Positions 15,279 through 24,311 are shown, counted from the stretch's first letter. The stretch: DNA of 41,807 nt from an uncultured Rhodospirillales bacterium (GCA_903893975.1 CAITOL010000036.1:1-41807); one strand, 5' to 3'. Translations and numbers: made by a program. The notes: generated from the letters alone by a model not told the origin.

Positions 15279-17030
15279 TCAGGTAAGGCCAAGTTCGGCC
15301 AGCTTGATCTGCATGGCAAGATGGCGTGAATACATGCGGCACTGGGAGAATGATCCGCCAGTGAACCAAAGCCCGGGCTGGGCGGTGGGCATCCACATAT
15401 TGGCCAGTTCCTGCTGTGCGTCGAAGCCCCAGACCTGGCCGACGCGGGCGGCGATTTCCGGGCCGAACAGGGTGCCGACGAGGTGGTCCGGACCCTTGTA
15501 GCCGGTGGCGAGGACGGCGAGGTCGGCCGGGAGGGTGCGGCCATCGTTGAGGGTGACGCCGTTGGCGGTGAAATGGGCGATGTCGTGATACTGGATCAGG
15601 CCGATTTTGCCTTGCACCAACAAGTCTGAGCAGCCGACATTGAAGTAATAGCCGCCGCCACGGGTGCGGTATTTCAGTGGCCAGCCAGTGCCGTCCTCGC
15701 CGAATTCCAGCCGGAAGCCGATGCGTTCCAGCCCTTCGAGCAGGGAGGCATCGAGCGCGCGGGCCTTGGCGGTGAGTTGCTGATGCGCCTGCTTCATCAC
15801 CGGCAGTGGGAAGGAGGTGTTGATGAGGTCGCGATCGGCGAGGGTGGGGCCGTCACCGTAATAAATGCCGTCGTAGAGCTGGGCGCTGGGCTCGACATTG
15901 ACCACCAGAGTGGGGCTGCGCTGCACCATGGTGACCTGGGCGCCGTTGCCGTGCAGTTCCTGGGCGATGTCATGCGCGCTGGTGCCGGTGCCGAAGACGA
16001 GGACCGGGCGGCCGCGCCATTGGGCGGGTTCGGCGAAGCGGCTGGAGTGCAGGGTGGTGCCGGTGAAGCGGTCCAGCGTCGGGATGGTGGGCAGGTTGGG
16101 GGTGCCGCTGACCGAGGTGGCCATGATGATGTGGCGTGGGTGGAGCAGGCGCTGGCTGCCATCGGCGAGGGTGAGGCGGGCGGTCCAGCGTTGGCGGGCC
16201 GGGTCGTACTCGGCGCCGTCGAAGCTGGTGGAGGTCCAGAAGGCGATCTCCATCGCCTCGACATACAGCTCCAGCCAGTTGGCGATTTTGTCTTTGGGGA
16301 TGTAGTTCGGCCAGGTTTTGGGGAAGGGCAGGTAGGGGAGGTGGTTGCTGTAGACCTGGTTGTGCAGTTTGAGGCCGTGATAGCGGCGGCGCCAGTTGTC
16401 GCCGATGCGGGCCATGCGGTCGACCACCAGCGTATCGACGCCGAGGGCACCGAGGGAGGCGGCGGCGGTGAGGCCGGCATGGCCGCCGCCGACGACGAGG
16501 ACGGCGGGATCGCGGTCGGTGTAGCGCAAGGCGGCTTCGCGTTTGTCGTGCCAGTTCGGGCCGCCGAAGTCGCGTTCGAAGGCGGGTTCCTCGCGGGCGA
16601 GGCGGGCGGATTCCTCATCATGGCCGGTGATGCTGTCGCGGGCGGTCATCAGGGTCCAGGCCAGCGGGGTGGGGCCGGGTTGCAGGCGGAGAATGCCGGC
16701 GCCGGGGCCGTGCTGGGTTTGGAAGCTGATAATGGCCTCGATGGTTTCCACGCCGGCGCGTTCGACGAAGCGGGGCGGGAAGCGGTCTGGCGCGATGATG
16801 AAGGTGTGGGCGTGGCTGTGCTGCAGGCCAGAGGCCAGGGTGGCGGCGATGCTGGGATGGCCGCTATAGGTGGCGATGCGGGTGGTGAGGCCGGCAATGT
16901 CGCGCCAATGACCGTCGGCGAGGAAGAGGGCGGCAAGGGCGGCAGGGTCGGCCGCGATGCTGGCGGCGTTGAAGCGGTTGAGCCAGGATTGGATGATCTG
17001 GCTCGCCGTTGGCTCCGTGGTTTGCAGCAT
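15279..17030 (-). CDS. Flavin-containing monooxygenase with N-terminal NTF2-like domain
   Basis: 583 aa. Residues about 5-140 look like a SnoaL/NTF2-type domain (nuclear transport factor 2 fold). An FMO follows: FAD Rossmann motif GGGHAG (181-186), NADPH Rossmann motif GTGTSA (347-352), the signature F-x-G-x-x-x-H-x-x-x-F (Phe322, Gly324, His328, Phe332) and ATGYKG near the C-terminus. The final aromatic of the signature is Phe, not the Trp of Baeyer-Villiger enzymes, which favours N- or S-hydroxylation. I start at MLQTTEP. It heads an operon with the M20 hydrolase and is divergent from the oxygenase at 17132. Substrate unknown. Confidence 0.9.
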   Translation of the reverse strand: MLQTTEPTASQIIQSWLNRFNAASIAADPAALAALFLADGHWRDIAGLTTRIATYSGHPSIAATLASGLQHSHAHTFIIAPDRFPPRFVERAGVETIEAIISFQTQHGPGAGILRLQPGPTPLAWTLMTARDSITGHDEESARLAREEPAFERDFGGPNWHDKREAALRYTDRDPAVLVVGGGHAGLTAAASLGALGVDTLVVDRMARIGDNWRRRYHGLKLHNQVYSNHLPYLPFPKTWPNYIPKDKIANWLELYVEAMEIAFWTSTSFDGAEYDPARQRWTARLTLADGSQRLLHPRHIIMATSVSGTPNLPTIPTLDRFTGTTLHSSRFAEPAQWRGRPVLVFGTGTSAHDIAQELHGNGAQVTMVQRSPTLVVNVEPSAQLYDGIYYGDGPTLADRDLINTSFPLPVMKQAHQQLTAKARALDASLLEGLERIGFRLEFGEDGTGWPLKYRTRGGGYYFNVGCSDLLVQGKIGLIQYHDIAHFTANGVTLNDGRTLPADLAVLATGYKGPDHLVGTLFGPEIAARVGQVWGFDAQQELANMWMPTAQPGLWFTGGSFSQCRMYSRHLAMQIKLAELGLT

Positions 17031-17131
17031 GATGGAGGCGATTCCCTGTTGGTTTTTCGGTGTTGGTTTTCTGATGAGCAGCGTAGGCGGAGCGCAGGCT
17101 GCACTGCAAATCCGCCGGAACGGGAGATGCG

Positions 17132-17800
17132 ATGACCAGGATTTCCGCTGAACGGGCAAAGGCGCTGGCGCTGCGCCGCTATGAAGCGACCGCGGTGCCG
17201 TGGGCGAGCGATCGGGCGGAGCCGCGGTTGGATTTTTACTCGCCGTTCGGGCCGATGATCGCCAAGACGCAGATTGCCCCGGAGTTGGTTGCGCGGCTGA
17301 ACCGGTATGCCGACCCGCAGGTGACGCCGGGCGTGTCGCGGGAATTTCATGTGCCGCAGGCGGCGGTGGTGGATGGGGGGACTCAGTCGCTGCAAGCGGT
17401 GACGGAGGCGGCGATTGCCCGGTATGTGAACGGGGTTTACGGCGCGCCGCCGGAGCAGGTGCGGGTGGAGACGTTCTGGATTGTGAGCCAGGTGGCGGGT
17501 TCGGCGAGCCCGATGCACCATCACTCCAGCGATATTTCCGGCGTGCTGTATCTGAAGGTGCCGGAGATTGCCGATCCGGCGGAGGAGGAGAAGACCTATA
17601 TCTCCAACCGGCGGGCGGGGTTCATCAATTTCATGATCGGCGGGCGGCAGGAGTTTTCCCGGTCGCTGATCAGCTTCAAGCCGGTGGTGGGGGATTTTTA
17701 TGTGTTCCCCGGCTGGCTGCTGCATGGGGTGGAGCCGTTTGATGGCCAGGGGGAACGGCGGTCGCTAGCGTTTAATGCCTATGTCGAGACGCAGCGATAG
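17132..17800 (+). CDS. Putative 2-oxoglutarate/Fe(II)-dependent oxygenase (TIGR02466-type)
   Basis: 222 aa. The C-terminal half shows the jelly-roll features of the TIGR02466 group: MHHHSSDISGVLYLKVP (128-144, likely metal ligands among His129-His131/Asp134), FYVFPGWLLHGVEPF (189-203, distal His198) and RRSLAFN (209-215, 2-oxoglutarate-binding Arg). The N-terminal half is poorly conserved. The start ATG has GGGAG about 6 nt upstream. It is divergent from the FMO gene (101 bp) and its last 36 bp overlap the end of the convergent methyltransferase gene. The substrate is unknown; these proteins hydroxylate small molecules or protein residues. Confidence 0.78.
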   Translation: MTRISAERAKALALRRYEATAVPWASDRAEPRLDFYSPFGPMIAKTQIAPELVARLNRYADPQVTPGVSREFHVPQAAVVDGGTQSLQAVTEAAIARYVNGVYGAPPEQVRVETFWIVSQVAGSASPMHHHSSDISGVLYLKVPEIADPAEEEKTYISNRRAGFINFMIGGRQEFSRSLISFKPVVGDFYVFPGWLLHGVEPFDGQGERRSLAFNAYVETQR

Positions 17801-18574
17801 AGCGAGGTAACGCAGGCGGCCGGAGCCGTGCAGCCAGCGGAGTGCCGCGCCGGCGCTGGGCTGGACGGTAGGCGGGGCCCCGGTATCGGGTGCGGTGAAG
17901 CGGTAGCTGGGGAGGGTGGCGGCGGTCCAGTCCTGCCCGGTCTCCAGACGGAAGCCGGCGGCCTCGGTATGGCGGAGCAGGGTTTCTGGCGGCATCCAGA
18001 CCTCGGGCCAGGGGCCGTATTCGCCGTGCAGCGCGGCGGCGATGCGCGAGTCGGGCCACGGGGCGGCAGCGGTTTGCGGGGAGATGGCGAAATCGGTGAG
18101 CACAAGCCGGCCATTGGGGCGTAGGACGCGGGCGGCCTCGGCGAGGAAGCGGGTGCGGGCGGGGAAGTGGAACATCGCTTCCACACAATAGACCTGATCG
18201 AAACTGGCGGCAGCGAAGGGTAGGGCACAGGCGTCGGCGGCGATGAGGCTGAGGCGGTTGCCGGGGCGTGCGGGGATTTCCTGGCAGACGCGGAGTTGGC
18301 GGGGATCGATATTCACCCCGGTGAGGTGGCAGCCGTGCAGCGACTGGTTCAGCAGGGCAAGCAGGCCGCCGAAGCCGCAGCCAATGTCCAGGATGGCGGT
18401 GGCCGGGGCAGGCGGGCCGAGGCTGGCGATCCGGCGGGTGAGGGCGAATTGTGCGGCGGCGAAGTCGTTGCCAGCCGGCGGGCGATCCCAAAACCCGAGA
18501 TGCACGTCGCGCGCCGGGTCATGCGGGCGGCGGGCGGCGAGCATGTGGTCGAAATACGGTGGCACCCGGCGCAT
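17765..18574 (-). CDS. SAM-dependent class I methyltransferase
   Basis: 269 aa. The Rossmann-type methyltransferase has motif I ILDIGCGFGG (61-70), an acidic motif II region (GVNIDPRQL, about 85-93), DACALPFAAASFDQVYCVEAMFHF (motif III/IV area) and VLRPNGRLVLTDF (post-I strand). It resembles sterol/UbiE-like and natural-product C- or O-methyltransferases; the acceptor is not deducible. It starts 3 bp after the 2OG oxygenase stop, so they form a tight operon. Its stop overlaps the convergent oxygenase at 17132 by 36 bp. Confidence 0.9.
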   Translation of the reverse strand: MRRVPPYFDHMLAARRPHDPARDVHLGFWDRPPAGNDFAAAQFALTRRIASLGPPAPATAILDIGCGFGGLLALLNQSLHGCHLTGVNIDPRQLRVCQEIPARPGNRLSLIAADACALPFAAASFDQVYCVEAMFHFPARTRFLAEAARVLRPNGRLVLTDFAISPQTAAAPWPDSRIAAALHGEYGPWPEVWMPPETLLRHTEAAGFRLETGQDWTAATLPSYRFTAPDTGAPPTVQPSAGAALRWLHGSGRLRYLALSLRLDIGIKR

Positions 18575-18577
18575 GGG

Positions 18578-19399
18578 TCAGCCCCAGCAATGCACGGACT
18601 GGCCATCGCGGGCTTCGGCCATGAAGCTGCAAACCGTCCAGCGGGTGCGGGTGCCGCCGACGGGCACGACCCGGTGGAGGAAGCGGCCGGAGTTGAAGAG
18701 CACGAGATCGCCCGGTGCCAGGCGGAGGCTGATATGGTCCACCCCTTGCAGGGGGATGTCGGCGGCGTTGCGGCCGTGGTCGGACATCTGCCAGGCCTGA
18801 CCGTCGTGCTTGATGTTGAAAATCTCCAGCGCGCCGCCGGTCTCGGCAATGGACAGGCCGAGCACGAAGGAGAAGATGTCGCCGCTGATGGCTTGGTTGA
18901 TGAATCGGTAGCTGGCGCGCAAGGCTTGCTCACTGTCGAAATGCGGCGGGATGAAGCCGCCGGGGCGATGGGCGCGGATTGTGGTGAACATGTGGCTCAG
19001 CCCGGGCTGCGGGCCGGGGGCGGGCTGATAGCGGCGGCCGCCATCGAGGGCGGAGAACAGGCCGGTGAGGCGGGGTTGCAGGTCGTCCATCCCGGCGCAG
19101 AGGCGGGTGAGGCCCTGCGCGAAGCCCGGCACGGCGGCGAAGTAGGCGCGTAGATCCGGGTGGGTGAGGTTGAGGTTCATGCCGAGGAAGAACGCGCGCA
19201 TGACCGGTGGGAAGTCGGTGCGGGGCAGGCCGTGCTGTTCGGCTTCCAGGCGTTCGCAGAGGGTGGCACAGTCGGCTGGCGTGTAGACGCCGCGCACGAG
19301 AATGCCGTCACACGCACCGGCGCGCATTTGCCGGATGATGGTGGCATGATCAGCACATGCATCGGCGGCGATTTCCGCCAGTTTGAAGAACGGCGCCAT
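18578..19399 (-). CDS. 2-oxoglutarate/Fe(II)-dependent oxygenase
   Basis: 273 aa double-stranded beta-helix enzyme. Metal ligands can be read as His153-x-Asp155 (IPPHFDSE) and His242 (RFLHRVVPV), with Arg253 (TRW) binding 2-oxoglutarate. LAPGDLVLFNSGRFLHRV is the characteristic strand before the distal His. It is likely a hydroxylase of a small molecule or peptide residue; the family is broad. It is first gene of a two-gene operon with the methyltransferase. With the second 2OG-type oxygenase and the FMO close by, it looks like a tailoring set, though no scaffold-forming synthase is present. Confidence 0.87.
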   Translation of the reverse strand: MAPFFKLAEIAADACADHATIIRQMRAGACDGILVRGVYTPADCATLCERLEAEQHGLPRTDFPPVMRAFFLGMNLNLTHPDLRAYFAAVPGFAQGLTRLCAGMDDLQPRLTGLFSALDGGRRYQPAPGPQPGLSHMFTTIRAHRPGGFIPPHFDSEQALRASYRFINQAISGDIFSFVLGLSIAETGGALEIFNIKHDGQAWQMSDHGRNAADIPLQGVDHISLRLAPGDLVLFNSGRFLHRVVPVGGTRTRWTVCSFMAEARDGQSVHCWG

Positions 19400-19454
19400 G
19401 CGGTCAGGGGGCGTTTCGGGTTGCGGCGACGGGCGGGCGGCGCCGAGGTGAGGA

Positions 19455-20138
19455 TTAGGTTTGGTCGAGGCTGGCGGGAGGTGCGGCGGGTGGTGGCACG
19501 GCCGGAGTGACCACGGTGGCTGGCGTCGCGGCCGGGGAGGCCTCGGCTGGGGCGATCGGGGTTGGTGTGGCGCTGGGTGAGGACGTGGGGGCGGCCGAGG
19601 GTGCAGGCAGCGGGGTGGTGGGCGGCACCACCGGGGTAACTTTGTCGGCTTTATTCGGCGGGGCGACCTTCACCGTGTAATCTGGCACAATCCGGGCCTG
19701 GGCACCGGCAATCACCAGAACATGCATGCCGACGACCAGCGGCAATTCATCCTGCTGGGTAACGCTGATCAGCTTATCGTCGGCTTTGCGGACGATGTAT
19801 TCATAGGCGGTGGTGGCGCCGGCGACCTTTTCGGTTGAGCGCCCGACCAGGGAGCCGATCAGGCTGCCGCCGAGGGCGCCGAGCGCGCTGGTGGCACCGC
19901 TGCCGGGAAGTTGTGAGCCGGCAATGCCGCCGGCGGCGGCCCCGGTAACGGCGCCGGTGCTGCCATCATTGGTGACGCCAACGGGGCGGGCGCCGATGAT
20001 GACGCCCTGATCCACTGGGTTGGCCTTTTGCACCGCGCCGCTGTCGTAGCTGTCGGGCGAGTAGCTGGGGCCACAGCCGGCCAAGGGTAGGGCGCACGCC
20101 AGCAGCATTGCCAGATAGGGGGCAGGGTTGAACGCCAT
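19455..20138 (-). CDS. Glycine-zipper lipoprotein (SlyB/2TM-like) with proline-rich tail
   Basis: 227 aa. Type II signal peptide with lipobox LAGC (Cys22), so lipidated and probably outer-membrane anchored. A glycine/alanine-rich segment (about 60-98, GAVTGAAAGGIAG, GALGGSLIGSLVG) is the glycine-zipper 2TM motif of SlyB/PcpY-type proteins. A small conserved region (YEYIVRKADDKLISVTQQ) follows, then about 60 residues of Pro/Ala/Thr/Val repeats. The start ATG at 20138 is set by GGAGAG 7 nt upstream. The proline-rich tail could reach towards peptidoglycan. Confidence 0.88.
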   Translation of the reverse strand: MAFNPAPYLAMLLACALPLAGCGPSYSPDSYDSGAVQKANPVDQGVIIGARPVGVTNDGSTGAVTGAAAGGIAGSQLPGSGATSALGALGGSLIGSLVGRSTEKVAGATTAYEYIVRKADDKLISVTQQDELPLVVGMHVLVIAGAQARIVPDYTVKVAPPNKADKVTPVVPPTTPLPAPSAAPTSSPSATPTPIAPAEASPAATPATVVTPAVPPPAAPPASLDQT

Positions 20139-20226
20139 CTCATCACTCTCCGTTGCTGCCCGCTGACGCATGCCGTATCGCACCGACGTGTTTTAAGGCG
20201 ATCGGGCCGGTGAGCGCAAACCGCGG

Positions 20227-22494
20227 TCAGGCCGAAACGCGCCCCCCCGGGGTGAGCCAATGGGGCTTCCCACACAAGGTTACATGCATCGCGGCACCGC
20301 GGAGCAGGATCACCTCCGAAGTGTCGCCGGTTATGCGCACTTTCAAGTGCCGGCCTTGCCATTGGGTGGAAAAGCGCATGCCCGGCCATTCCGGCGGCAG
20401 GCGGGGGGTGAGTGCGATGCCGTCGGCCAGCACCTGCAGGCCGGCGAAGCCGAGCACGGCGACCTGCCACAGCCCCCCCAGAGTTGCGATATGCACCCCG
20501 CCCGCGCTGCCGCCGGCGCTGTCGGTCAGGTCGATGGCGGCGCTATCGCGGAAGTAGCGCAGGGCCAGCGCGCTATCACCCAGCCGGGCTGCGACCAGCG
20601 CGTGCATGACCCGGCTGAGGGAACTGTCATGCGCGCATTTCGGGGCGTAGTAGTCGAAATTGGCCCGCTGGTCGGCGGCGTTGAACGCCTCGGGCAACAG
20701 GCCGAGCAGGGCGACGATATCGGCCTGCTTGCTCACCATCGAGCGCTGCATCCGCTCGCGGCCCAGCACATCGGCCATGGCGACGGCGCGGCCGTCATAT
20801 TGGCTGATGTCGATATCTTCCAGCGCGAAGAAGCCCTCGAACTGCGCCATCACGGGGCCAGCGCGGTCGCCGGTGACCACGCTTGCGGCCGCCGCCGCCC
20901 ATCGCGCCAATTCAGCATCCGTGATGGCCAGCCGGGTGGCGAGGTTGGGCCAGTGGCGGCCGAGCAGGGCCGGCAGGTCCAACGCCCGCTGTATTGTCCA
21001 GCGGGCCATCCAGTTGGTATAGGCGTTGTCGTCGATCGTCTCGTGATACTCATCCGGGCCGATCACACCGCGGATATGCCCGCGACCATCGGCTTCGCTG
21101 ACGATCCGGCTGGCCCAGAAGCGCGCTGTTTCCAGCAGGATTTCCGCGCCGGCGTCCAGGAGGAAGGCGCGGTCCCCGGTCACCTGCCAATATTGCCACA
21201 CGGCATACGCGACATCGGCGGTGATATGCTGTTCCTGCGCGCCACAGAGCACAGCGACCGGCTTGCCGTCGGCGCCGTTGAGGAAGTCTGGTGTGGTTTC
21301 GGCGCCGGTATCGGCGGACTCCCAGGCGTACATGGCGCCTTGCCAGCCGGCCTGAGCGGCCTTGGCGCGGGCACCGGCGAGGGTATGAAACCGATACATC
21401 AGCAACGCCCGCGCAGCCTCGGGCCAAGTGTAGGTGAAAAACGGCAGCGCGTAGATTTCCGTGTCCCAAAACACGTGGCCGAGATAGCCATCGCCGGTCA
21501 GGCCGCGGGCACCGATGGAGACATGCGGGTCGTCAGGGTTGGCCGAGCCGATCAGATGGTAGACCGCGAAACGCAAGGCCTGCGTTGCGGCAGCATCACC
21601 CTCGATCTCCACATCGCTCGCCGCCCAGCGCGCCATCCAGGCATCTTCATGCGCGGCGACCACAGCGCGCCAGCCAACCGAACTGGCGCGGATCAAAGCG
21701 GCTTGCGCGGCCCCGGCGGGATCGGCGTGCGCGCTGTCGCCGCGGCCAATGGCGACGAAGCGATAGAACTCGGCCGCGCCATCACCGCTGGTGCGATATC
21801 GCCAGCGCCATTGCAGATGATCGTGCTCCGCCGGGGTCAGCGGGCGGTCATCCACCAGCATGCCCGCTGCACCGGCCATTGCCAGCCGCTTGCCGGTATC
21901 CTGCGTGCTCCAGACGGCCAAATCGGCCTCTATCGTTTCCTGATCCAACCCCATCAGCGCCTGATCGAAGAACGCCTCGAACCGCACATCAACCCCGGCC
22001 GGCTCAACCTCTAGCCGCAGGAGCTGCAGGCCGATGGCGCGGTCGGCCTGCGAGACCATGCGCATGGTGCGAATACGCACCAGGATACCGGCCGGGTCGC
22101 GATGGTGCCACTCCTTGATCATCATCCCGCGGCGCAGATCCAGCGTTCGGCGTTGCAGGATCAACTCCCCCGTACGCAGTTGCAGGGCGTTGTCGTTGAG
22201 GTGGATTTGCACCCGTAGCCAATCGGCGGCGGGCATTAGCACCGGCACCGGCGGGTCGATATCGGGGATGTCGAATAGACCCGCGACATAGGTGCGCGGC
22301 CAGGAGCCGGAACTGACCGTATGGGTCCAGGATAGCCACATCGGGCTGCGGCTGATGCTGCGGGCGGCGCGGACCCCGATAAAGCCGTTGGCGACAGTGA
22401 AGCGGGACTCGATATCGCTCTCGCGCGCCTGATCGTAGCCCGTCTCGTCGAGGCGCCAGTCGGGGCTTGCGGTTGGTTCTAGTGCCTGCCACAT
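20227..22494 (-). CDS. Glycoside hydrolase family 65 disaccharide phosphorylase
   Basis: 755 aa, cytoplasmic. GH65 layout: N-terminal beta-sandwich domain (about 20-270), helical linker, (alpha/alpha)6 barrel, and short C-terminal sheet. GPDEYHE (479-485) holds the general acid Glu482, and GHVFWDTEIYALPFF (339-353) is the typical GH65 substrate stretch. It phosphorolyses an alpha-linked disaccharide (trehalose, maltose, kojibiose or nigerose; not decidable here) to beta-glucose-1-phosphate and a sugar. Its ATG shares one base with the stop of the beta-phosphoglucomutase gene (TGATG), which fixes the start at 22494. The pair forms a pathway to glucose-6-phosphate. Confidence 0.93.
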   Translation of the reverse strand: MWQALEPTASPDWRLDETGYDQARESDIESRFTVANGFIGVRAARSISRSPMWLSWTHTVSSGSWPRTYVAGLFDIPDIDPPVPVLMPAADWLRVQIHLNDNALQLRTGELILQRRTLDLRRGMMIKEWHHRDPAGILVRIRTMRMVSQADRAIGLQLLRLEVEPAGVDVRFEAFFDQALMGLDQETIEADLAVWSTQDTGKRLAMAGAAGMLVDDRPLTPAEHDHLQWRWRYRTSGDGAAEFYRFVAIGRGDSAHADPAGAAQAALIRASSVGWRAVVAAHEDAWMARWAASDVEIEGDAAATQALRFAVYHLIGSANPDDPHVSIGARGLTGDGYLGHVFWDTEIYALPFFTYTWPEAARALLMYRFHTLAGARAKAAQAGWQGAMYAWESADTGAETTPDFLNGADGKPVAVLCGAQEQHITADVAYAVWQYWQVTGDRAFLLDAGAEILLETARFWASRIVSEADGRGHIRGVIGPDEYHETIDDNAYTNWMARWTIQRALDLPALLGRHWPNLATRLAITDAELARWAAAAASVVTGDRAGPVMAQFEGFFALEDIDISQYDGRAVAMADVLGRERMQRSMVSKQADIVALLGLLPEAFNAADQRANFDYYAPKCAHDSSLSRVMHALVAARLGDSALALRYFRDSAAIDLTDSAGGSAGGVHIATLGGLWQVAVLGFAGLQVLADGIALTPRLPPEWPGMRFSTQWQGRHLKVRITGDTSEVILLRGAAMHVTLCGKPHWLTPGGRVSA

Positions 22495-23204
22495 CAACGC
22501 GGCTCCTCGGTTGCGGGTAGCGCGCATAAGGCGGCCACCGCGATATCGTCCAGGCTACGCACGACCCGGTTGGCTCCGGCGGCGCGCAGCCCTGCCGCGT
22601 CATTGTGCCGGGCGATGCCGAGTGCCGCCATCCCGCCGGCCCGCGCCGCGGCTATGCCCGCCGGTGCATCTTCTATCACTACGCAGGCGGTGGGCGGTTG
22701 GCGCAATGCCTCGGCAGCGGCGAGGAAAATCGCCGGGTCCGGTTTCCCGCGCGGTTCGTCCTGCCCACAGAGATTGGCGGTAAAGACGGTCTGTAAAGTG
22801 CCATAAGGCGGCATGGGGATTTGCCCCAGCATAGCGTTGGCGTTCTTGGATGATGATGCCGCGGCGATTGGCACCTGGGCGTGCCGCAAGGCCCGCAGCA
22901 GGTGCAGGGCATCTGGGAAGGCGGTGAATGCGCCGGCGGCGATCAGGCGCTGCAATGCCGCCTGCTTGCGTGCGGCATAGGCCTCCGGTGGCTCCGTCAG
23001 GGCGAATGCTTGCAGGACCGCGCGGGCACCGTCCAAGCGCGGCCGGCCGGCGACATGGGCTTGATAGAACGCGCTGGTGAACCGCGCCCGATCGGCGGCC
23101 TGCGCCAACGCCTCCCGCCATGCCCGTTCATGTGGGGAATCGATGACCACGCCATCGATATCGAAGATCACCGCAACCATCGTTTCGGTTCTGCCGTGCG
23201 ACAT
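22494..23204 (-). CDS. pgmB: HAD hydrolase, beta-phosphoglucomutase type
   Basis: About 236 aa. HAD motif I FDIDGVVIDS with nucleophile Asp15 and Asp17, motif II in AAASSS, motif III GKPDP, and motif IV VIEDAPAGI. The cap is of the C1 type. In partnership with GH65 it isomerises beta-glucose-1-phosphate to glucose-6-phosphate. Coupling by a 1-bp overlap supports the shared pathway. The start is uncertain: ATGs at 23237, 23204 and 23180 are in frame and none has a strong ribosome site; MVAVIFDIDG at 23180 is the shortest reasonable form. Confidence 0.86.
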   Translation of the reverse strand: MSHGRTETMVAVIFDIDGVVIDSPHERAWREALAQAADRARFTSAFYQAHVAGRPRLDGARAVLQAFALTEPPEAYAARKQAALQRLIAAGAFTAFPDALHLLRALRHAQVPIAAASSSKNANAMLGQIPMPPYGTLQTVFTANLCGQDEPRGKPDPAIFLAAAEALRQPPTACVVIEDAPAGIAAARAGGMAALGIARHNDAAGLRAAGANRVVRSLDDIAVAALCALPATEEPR

Positions 23205-23324
23205 GCGTTGGCGTTTCCCATTGTTCCGTGTGAGCATAGTCTAGGCTTGGCCGTAGTGGTTGATCCAGGTCATTACCCGACGGCCCGCGCCAGTCTAGCA
23301 CCGCCATGTGCCGAGGAGGTCGAG

Positions 23325-24311
23325 GTGGCAAGTTTGCAACGGATAGTGCCGGTCGCCGTCGTGTTGATCGCGATCGGTGGTGGACTGTGGCTGGCGGCGC
23401 AGCGATCCAGCGCCGGGGGCGCACCTGGAGTGTTGTTCGGCAATGTGGAAATGCGGCAGGTCGATCTCGCCTTCAATACCGAAGGCGCGGTGGGGGCGAT
23501 GCTGCATCAGGAGGGGGACCGGGTGCGGGCCGGTGACCGTCTCGCCAAACTCGACGACGCAACCTTGTTGCAGGTGGTAGCACTCTCCGAGGCCAAGCGC
23601 GATGCCGCCAAGGCGCAGCTCGATCTGTTGCTTGCTGGCACCCGGCCTGAGGAGATCGACCGCGCCCGCGGCGCCAGCGCCAATGCGGCCGCAGCGCTGG
23701 TGCGCGCGGAAGGGGTGTATGCCCGGCAGCAGGACCTGGCGAAGCGCGACATCGCCTCGCAACAAACCTTCGAGGACGCCCGCGCCGCGTTGGACCAGGC
23801 CCGCGCCCAACGGGTGCAGGCGGAGGCCGCCTTGGCCGAAGCCATCGCCGGCCCCCGTCCGCAGGAAGTGGTGGCGGCCCGAGCCCAGCTTCGGGCCGCC
23901 GAGGCAACTGCGGCGCTGGCGCATGTGCAACTGTCCCAAACCGATCTGGTCGCCCCGAGCGATGGGGTAATCATGACCCGGGTGGTGGAGAAAGGCAGCG
24001 TCGTGCTGCCGACCTCACCGGTCTTTTCGCTCGCGCTGACCAGCGAGGTGTGGGTGCGCACCTTTGCGCCCGAAACGTTACTGTCCCGCGCGGTCCCAGG
24101 TGCTGCGGCCAGCATCCGCGATGATGCGGGCCATCAATGGCAGGGTCATATCGGCTATGTCTCACCGATGGCGGAGTTTACCCCCAAAACGGTGGAAACA
24201 CCGGAATTGCGCACCCAGCTTGTCTACCGTCTGCGCATCCGGGTCGACACGCCCGACGATGCGCTCCGCCAGGGTATGCCGGTCTCGATCCTGTTGCCGG
24301 ACGGGAAATGA
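23325..24311 (+). CDS. HlyD-family periplasmic adaptor of an ABC exporter (YbhG-like)
   Basis: 328 aa. An N-terminal signal anchor (VPVAVVLIAIGGGLWLAA) is followed by a biotinyl-lipoyl-like half (VDLAFNTEGAVGAMLHQEGDRVRAGDRLAKLDD). A long helical coiled coil spans about 85-200 (ARGASANAAAALVRAEG...RAQRVQAEAALAEA). The second lipoyl half has VAPSDGVIMTRVVEKGSVV and a beta-barrel domain follows. It bridges the inner-membrane ABC transporter to the outer membrane. I start at GTG 23325, with GAGGAG 6 nt upstream; the open frame to the left lacks HlyD features. It overlaps the ATPase gene by 4 bp (ATGA). Confidence 0.92.
   Translation: MASLQRIVPVAVVLIAIGGGLWLAAQRSSAGGAPGVLFGNVEMRQVDLAFNTEGAVGAMLHQEGDRVRAGDRLAKLDDATLLQVVALSEAKRDAAKAQLDLLLAGTRPEEIDRARGASANAAAALVRAEGVYARQQDLAKRDIASQQTFEDARAALDQARAQRVQAEAALAEAIAGPRPQEVVAARAQLRAAEATAALAHVQLSQTDLVAPSDGVIMTRVVEKGSVVLPTSPVFSLALTSEVWVRTFAPETLLSRAVPGAAASIRDDAGHQWQGHIGYVSPMAEFTPKTVETPELRTQLVYRLRIRVDTPDDALRQGMPVSILLPDGK

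Noticed and set aside
17200-17742. Frame-shifted Gly-rich open frame inside the TIGR02466-type oxygenase gene
   Set aside because: Shadow of the real gene; no motif and no start signal.
5345-20095. GGGNAGGG (KOPS-like) octamers mostly on the plus strand on the left side
   Set aside because: Plus-strand copies also occur right of the skew switch (around 32945, 33713 and 38000), so they do not show the polarity reversal that would support a terminus; the KOPS sequence of this lineage is also unknown to me.
20139-20226. Possible dif or origin motifs at the centre of the skew switch
   Set aside because: No TTATGTTAA-type sequence or DnaA box cluster is visible there or in the other intergenic gaps between 19.4 and 23.4 kb.
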